DNA of 39,712 nucleotides from Prevotella sp. Lineage in GTDB: Bacteria; Bacteroidota; Bacteroidia; Bacteroidales; Bacteroidaceae. The notes beneath the pieces were generated by a model. That model did not search any database, had not been told where the DNA came from, and saw only the letters and a program-made list of their open reading frames with translations. The DNA is taken from assembly GCA_016285055.1 (NCBI GenBank), contig JAEEPZ010000026.1, positions 1 to 39,712 of the forward strand, given 5' to 3'. Below, in pieces: positions 35,873-39,712 of the stretch (the stretch's first letter is position 1; every line of letters begins with the position of its first letter). The translations under genes were made by a program, and so were the position numbers.

Positions 35873-35987
35873 AAATGGTACAGCGCTCGCCTTTGCCGCT
35901 TTCCACAGACAACCTTCAAGCGGCATGGCACCTGTCGGGAAAAGTTGGAGTTAAGCGAATGTGAAACTTGAATAATAGGACGAATAT

Positions 35988-36935
35988 ATGAAAAAGATTC
36001 TCACCTGCCTACTGGCTACACTGGGGCTCACATCAGCCTGTGGCCAACAAAACTTCGAGAATACTGACGTTCAAGGTTTCTCTGAACTGACAGCAGATTC
36101 AAACGTCGTGGTGCTCGATGTCCGTACTGCTGCCGAGTTTGCGGAAGGACATATCAAGGGGGCTGTACTTATCGATCAGGGACAAAGTGATTTCGTGGAG
36201 AAAGCAAAGGCCGCACTCCCCATCGACAAGAAGATTGCCGTCTACTGTAGAAGTGGTCGTAGGTCGGCTAATGCTGCCGGAAGACTGGCTGACGTGGGTT
36301 ATAAGTGCGTTAATCTCAAAGGTGGCATTGTAGCATGGAAAGAAGCTGGGATGCCTGTCAGTTCTTCGGTTCAGGAAATACAGGACTTCGTTCATCAGCA
36401 GCTCGATGCCTACCCTAAGTCCCGGTTACTCGACATCTATAAATCTTGTTTTCAGGACTACATGGGAGCCGAGCACTTAGTTTCGGACAAGCAGAGGGTA
36501 AAGTCATACTTGGATGAAGAACTACAGTCCACCAGCCTTGATGACTTGATGCCCTGGTACTGTGAGCCGTGCGGAATAGACGGCCAGTATGTGCGAGTCA
36601 GTATCAGAGCCGTCAAGGAGAGCAAGGTTTCAGCAGATTTGCTGCTTGATGCTTTTATCCGCAGTGCAAACTCAGACAGGAGGCCTTCAGTAGAATCCTG
36701 GCGAGACCGATGGCACATGATTATTGGAACTATTGACCAAATGCAGCTAACCATTCCCAGCTATCAGGAAGACCGTGAGCTTATTGACAGCATCCTCACA
36801 GTCGGGAAATACGCTATAAGCCATTCTCCAGAATATCGTGAGGCATATCGGCCACACTACAGGATTGTTGAGAAGGGAATCTTTGAACGAGAGATAAAAC
36901 CATTATTATCCACAAAACGAGAAGAGAACAAATAG
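35988..36935 (+). CDS. Rhodanese lipoprotein with C-terminal conserved domain
   Basis: The 315-residue protein has a lipoprotein signal (lipobox TSAC, Cys18). A rhodanese domain (about 30-125) follows with the active-site loop CRSGRRS (Cys87). A C-terminal domain of about 180 residues (130-310; QDFVHQQLDAYPKSRLLDIYKSCFQDYMGAEH...) is one I recall as a stand-alone conserved hypothetical protein in Bacteroidetes. Sulfurtransferase or thiol-related redox work at the periplasmic face is inferred. It could be a natural fusion. No partner gene is obvious apart from the small CxxC protein upstream. Confidence 0.85.
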   Translation: MKKILTCLLATLGLTSACGQQNFENTDVQGFSELTADSNVVVLDVRTAAEFAEGHIKGAVLIDQGQSDFVEKAKAALPIDKKIAVYCRSGRRSANAAGRLADVGYKCVNLKGGIVAWKEAGMPVSSSVQEIQDFVHQQLDAYPKSRLLDIYKSCFQDYMGAEHLVSDKQRVKSYLDEELQSTSLDDLMPWYCEPCGIDGQYVRVSIRAVKESKVSADLLLDAFIRSANSDRRPSVESWRDRWHMIIGTIDQMQLTIPSYQEDRELIDSILTVGKYAISHSPEYREAYRPHYRIVEKGIFEREIKPLLSTKREENK

Positions 36936-37004
36936 CCTTTGCTTGTATCTGTCATGATACATTCTTATGAGGAGTAGGTTTGCTTCTATAAACATCTGCG
37001 TTGC

Positions 37005-37784
37005 TCATTTCTTCGTTATTCTTGCCAAGTAATCGTAATGCTCACCTTCAGCTACCACCTCGACTGCATATTCATTCCTCGCTGCCCGTTCTCTCAGGGT
37101 GTCAGCATCGATATAGAGCCAAGGGAAGGGTTCGCCAATGGTGTCCTTGTACCGCATCTGAAATCTGTGTTCACCATAATAAGCCATATCATCGGGCAAT
37201 TCTATGATGCCGTCCTCAGTCTCGAACACATAGCATATATCAGATGAGTCACACAGCACCTGACCTCCGGGAGCCAGTATCTTGTCAAGGTGACGGAAGA
37301 ACTCATGCAGACGTTCCAAGGTTCCTACAATGCCAATACCATTCATCAGCATAAGGATGGTGTCGTACTGTCCCTCCAGAGTGAAGAAATCCTGTTCCAA
37401 CGCTTTCTTCACCCCACGCTCTTTCATGGTCTCAACGGATAGCGGGGAAATATCAATGGCTGTCACGTCGATGCCCTTTTCCTGTAAGACAAGCGAATGG
37501 CAGCCTGCCCCAGCACCTACATCAAGCGTCTTGCCAGTAGCCATGTCAAGGGCTTTCCTTTCAATCGTTGGCATAGCCTTGTATGTACGGAAAAGTGTAG
37601 TCAAGGGTATCTCATCCTCCTCAAACATCGGGGAGAACACTCTGAGCCTGTCTGCCTTCTTGGCTTTGACTTCGTCTTTGCTCGTCGCGACTCGGCCATC
37701 CAAACGGGCTTGGCGGCTCTCACTGCTCCGAGCTTTCCAGTAGTCGGCAATGGCTCTTCCCATCGGATCCATCTTGCTGTTCAT
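37005..37784 (-). CDS. Class I SAM-dependent methyltransferase
   Basis: The 259-residue Rossmann-type methyltransferase has motif I LDVGAGAGCHSL (87-98), an acidic VTAIDISPLSVE at the end of beta-2, FDTILMLMNGIGIV-like motif IV (here YDTILMLMNGIGI) and a post-motif LDKILAPGGQVL. The substrate is unknown. The N-terminal segment (1-75) is helical and may bind substrate. It is the third gene of the carbonic anhydrase–lipoprotein–methyltransferase group (48-base gap). A decayed copy of its 3' end lies at 35446-35487. Confidence 0.88.
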   Translation of the reverse strand: MNSKMDPMGRAIADYWKARSSESRQARLDGRVATSKDEVKAKKADRLRVFSPMFEEDEIPLTTLFRTYKAMPTIERKALDMATGKTLDVGAGAGCHSLVLQEKGIDVTAIDISPLSVETMKERGVKKALEQDFFTLEGQYDTILMLMNGIGIVGTLERLHEFFRHLDKILAPGGQVLCDSSDICYVFETEDGIIELPDDMAYYGEHRFQMRYKDTIGEPFPWLYIDADTLRERAARNEYAVEVVAEGEHYDYLARITKK

Positions 37785-37832
37785 CGTTTCTTGCTCCTTA
37801 CTATTTCGTATGGCCTTTCGGTAGGCTGTCCG

Positions 37833-38252
37833 TCAGCGCTTCTTCTCTAAGTAGTCAAACAGGTTAATGGTTTCGGATGGCGATTGGTGCTCACCGAAGC
37901 CTTTCTCCACCATTTTTGTAGTACCACTTGTCTTATCGACATAGAAATACACAAATGCGCCTGTATAGCTACGGAACACCACTTGATACTCAGTTTCCGT
38001 CTCTTGGCCCATCTGTATATACATGATGTCTGGATTGTCCGCTGCCACACTCCAGTCATACTTTTTGTGGCAGTAGTTATTGACTCCCTCGTATGCCATT
38101 TCAGCCGTTATCTTACTCTGCGAGGGATTAGCCACCGGCTTATCTTGCATTTCCGTTTGCGAATCAGAGTCCTGAGCCTGATCTGTTTTGCTAGGATGGC
38201 AAGAGCAAAAAAGCAAGGCTACAAATACAAATGGAAAGATAATAGATTTCAT
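37833..38252 (-). CDS. Small lipoprotein, unknown
   Basis: The 139-residue lipoprotein has a signal with lipobox FCSC (Cys18 likely) and a Ser/Asp/Gln-rich linker (about 20-45). A small alpha/beta domain follows (KITAEMAYEGVNNYCHKKYDWS... MYIQMGQETETEYQVVFRSYTGAFVYFYVDKTSGTTKMVE). Its start codon overlaps the carbonic anhydrase stop (ATGA), so translation is probably coupled. Function unknown. Confidence 0.82.
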   Translation of the reverse strand: MKSIIFPFVFVALLFCSCHPSKTDQAQDSDSQTEMQDKPVANPSQSKITAEMAYEGVNNYCHKKYDWSVAADNPDIMYIQMGQETETEYQVVFRSYTGAFVYFYVDKTSGTTKMVEKGFGEHQSPSETINLFDYLEKKR

Positions 38253-38791
38253 TTCACCTCTTCTAATGAACCTGTTTCTGAATCAATAATAAATCCCCTG
38301 ACCACAACGTCTTTCGGAACGAGCGGATGGGTCTTGATGGTCTCCACGGTCTTTTTTACAGAGGTTGGAGTGTCTTTGAATCCCTCTAACCACTGGTCTA
38401 AGTCTATTCCACACTTGCGGATAGTGTCAAGCGTTTCATCACTCACGCCCCTTGCTATCATTTCGTGGTGGAAGTGGTCATAGCTCATGTGACAGGCTCC
38501 ACAATGAGAGTGAGCAACAACCATAATCTCCGTTACTCCCAACTCATAGATGGCTACAATTAGGCTGCGCATGGCTGAGTCAAAAGCTGAGATAACAAGT
38601 CCTCCAGCGTTCTTGATAATCTTAGCATCACCATTCTTCAACCCCAAAGCAGCAGGGAGCAGCTCGGTTAGTCTGGTGTCCATACAAGAAAGTACGGCCA
38701 GTTTCTTGTCAGGGTACTTGTCAGTGAGATACTTCTCGTAGCCCTTTTGCTCTACGAAAGTCTTGTTGTAGTCGATAATCTTGTCTATCAT
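38249..38791 (-). CDS. Beta-class carbonic anhydrase
   Basis: This 180-residue beta-carbonic anhydrase interconverts CO2 and bicarbonate. Zinc ligands and the catalytic dyad are visible: SCMDTR (Cys36, Asp38, Arg40) and HSHCGAC (His94, Cys97). It is of the short type with a plain N-terminus and no signal. CO2 is needed by succinate-producing Bacteroidales for carboxylation of PEP, which may explain its presence. It heads a three-gene operon whose promoter region is copied at 35529. Confidence 0.94.
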   Translation of the reverse strand: MIDKIIDYNKTFVEQKGYEKYLTDKYPDKKLAVLSCMDTRLTELLPAALGLKNGDAKIIKNAGGLVISAFDSAMRSLIVAIYELGVTEIMVVAHSHCGACHMSYDHFHHEMIARGVSDETLDTIRKCGIDLDQWLEGFKDTPTSVKKTVETIKTHPLVPKDVVVRGFIIDSETGSLEEVK

Positions 38792-38814
38792 ATTGGTCTC
38801 ATTTGTTTCTAATC

Positions 38815-38912
38815 GGCTACAAAATTACTCAATTTTCATTAGAAAAAAGTAGTGAGGGCTAACTTTTAAGTGCTGAGCAGCAACTTTCTTGCCAAAATAA
38901 CACATCTTCACT
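38815..38912 (-). repeat. 98-bp duplicated promoter/leader, copy B
   Basis: This is the counterpart of 35529-35626. It carries TAATTTTG on the minus strand (38827-38820), 28 bases before the carbonic anhydrase start, and probably drives that operon. Confidence 0.88.
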
Positions 38913-38953
38913 CCAGAATTTGTTGTTTTGGATTGGTAGCGCTTGTCCATCCA

Positions 38954-39319
38954 TCAGCCTCCTGCCCTTGTACTTATCTTCTTACCCTCCTTGCTCCAAG
39001 TATAGATCCAGGAGCCTACTTGACTGGTGAACGTTTCTCCAGCAACAGACAGTACTTTTCCGACAGTCGACTCACTTAGAGTCTTTGTCTTTTTGCCTGT
39101 TGCATCGTAGATATAGTACCACGATCCGTTTTTGACAACAAAGAATGACGAACTAAACCCTTGCAACTCACCAATAGTTGCACTGAGGGTCTTTGCTTTC
39201 TTTCCATCCTGGTCATAGATATAGTACCAGTTTTTCGTAGTCTCGATGTGGCTTATGCTCTGTGCCTTCAGTCCTGCAACCGACAGAAGCAAAGCCATGA
39301 TGATAAGCAGTTTCTTCAT
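38954..39319 (-). CDS. Small secreted repeat protein
   Basis: The 121-residue protein has a signal peptide (MKKLLIIMALLLSVAGLKAQ) and three short repeats starting NWYYIYDQDGKKAKTLS, SWYYIYDATGKKTKTLS and SWIYTWSKEGKKISTR. The repeats are about 33-38 residues apart, each likely a beta-hairpin. Similar small WYYIYD-type proteins occur in Bacteroidales, but I know no function. A -7-like TAATTTTG lies on the minus strand at 39368-39361. Confidence 0.82.
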   Translation of the reverse strand: MKKLLIIMALLLSVAGLKAQSISHIETTKNWYYIYDQDGKKAKTLSATIGELQGFSSSFFVVKNGSWYYIYDATGKKTKTLSESTVGKVLSVAGETFTSQVGSWIYTWSKEGKKISTRAGG

Positions 39320-39712
39320 ACAGTCAAATCTTTCATCTTTCTATTCTCGCAATTTGGCGACAAAATTACAAAAAAACAGGGAAAAAACATCCAATTCCAG
39401 CCTACATTATTCGTGCTGTACGGATGGAGTGACATAGTTGCGTCGCTATTTATGTGAGTTGATACCGCGAAGCGGCCTAAGAAAAAACCAATAAAAACAA
39501 ATAAAAACAAGAAAAACAATTTGGGAAAAAGGTTATCACCTTGACCGCCGCAGGGACCACGTGAGGCGGGCAAGGAACGGCAAAAAGTCCCGAAGGGACG
39601 ACGGATTACAGGCAGGGGCATCGCCCCTGCTAATAGGCGACACAAAAATAAGTCCCGAAGGGACGACGGAACCGATGCGCAGGGTCTGTCGTCCCTTCGG
39701 GACTTTTGTGTG
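39320..39712. other. Intergenic 3' end with promoter and palindromic repeats
   Basis: No gene is supported. It holds the upstream region of the small secreted protein, an A-rich stretch (39480-39520), and three copies of a gtcccgaagggac palindrome (39585-39705). A 109-residue minus frame beginning at 39645 crosses these palindromes and is not credible. Confidence 0.7.
39585..39705. repeat. Three-copy gtcccgaagggacgac palindromic repeat
   Basis: Copies at 39585-39605 and 39650-39670 are direct and identical over 21 bases (aagtcccgaagggacgacgg...). A third, at 39688-39705, is inverted. The second and third can form a long hairpin whose stem continues into cacaaaa/ttttgtg. Between the first two, gcaggggc atc gcccctgc forms a further hairpin. 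Confidence 0.88.

Noticed and set aside
39316..39645. 109-residue minus frame at the window end
   Set aside because: It begins in the palindromic repeats, runs through the promoter region of the small secreted protein and has no family features.

Overview
The window reads as chromosomal DNA of a Bacteroidales bacterium, most likely a member of the Prevotellaceae. The signs are phylum-type promoters (TTTG, about 20 bases, then TAnnTTTG), a sdhC-sdhA-sdhB (fumarate reductase) operon, a metK–DUF4271–hemD–rnpA–yidD run, an adjacent dxr–rseP pair, and large secreted pectin and glycan enzymes with Bacteroidales-type signal peptides and C-terminal tails. No rRNA, tRNA, CRISPR array or transposase gene was seen.

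Layout. 1-318 is a degenerate repeat block. 319-2083 holds an ArgE-type deacylase and the MTA/SAH nucleosidase, both on minus. 2191-5033 holds dxr and the site-2 protease rseP on plus, separated by a CATTAAG minisatellite. 4999-8656 (minus) holds a short ComEC-like protein, two small membrane proteins and the Kdo transferase waaA. gltX (minus) and a PgpH-like 7TM-HD phosphodiesterase (plus) are divergent at 8706-12454. After 750 bases of nested repeats comes a GH29 fucosidase. 15043-18567 (minus) is the metK–DUF4271–hemD–rnpA–yidD group. Another repeat block leads into fhs, which carries a one-base frameshift. A TPR histidine kinase lacking the phosphoacceptor histidine follows (20834-22819), then sdhCAB (23046-26621) and a 1707-residue acetylesterase/pectin-methylesterase fusion (26818-31941). 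From 32160 on are aqpZ, a GH30 hydrolase and small genes of lower apparent GC: a rhodanese lipoprotein, and a carbonic anhydrase–lipoprotein–methyltransferase operon.

How the genes work together. Most are housekeeping: methyl cycle (metK, mtnN), one-carbon metabolism (fhs), isoprenoid, haem and lipid A-Kdo synthesis, envelope stress proteolysis, and fumarate respiration. The secreted GH29, GH30 and CE12-CE8 proteins point to use of host or plant polysaccharides.

The most striking feature is repeat DNA. An 80-base palindromic element lies in frame inside both rseP and waaA and encodes nearly the same 27-residue peptide in each. A GGAGTTAAA nonamer family recurs in at least four intergenic sites, and tandem repeats sit just before the start codons of argE, rseP and fhs. 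In addition, a duplicated promoter and a methyltransferase-gene tail mark a collapsed operon duplication near 35.5 kb.
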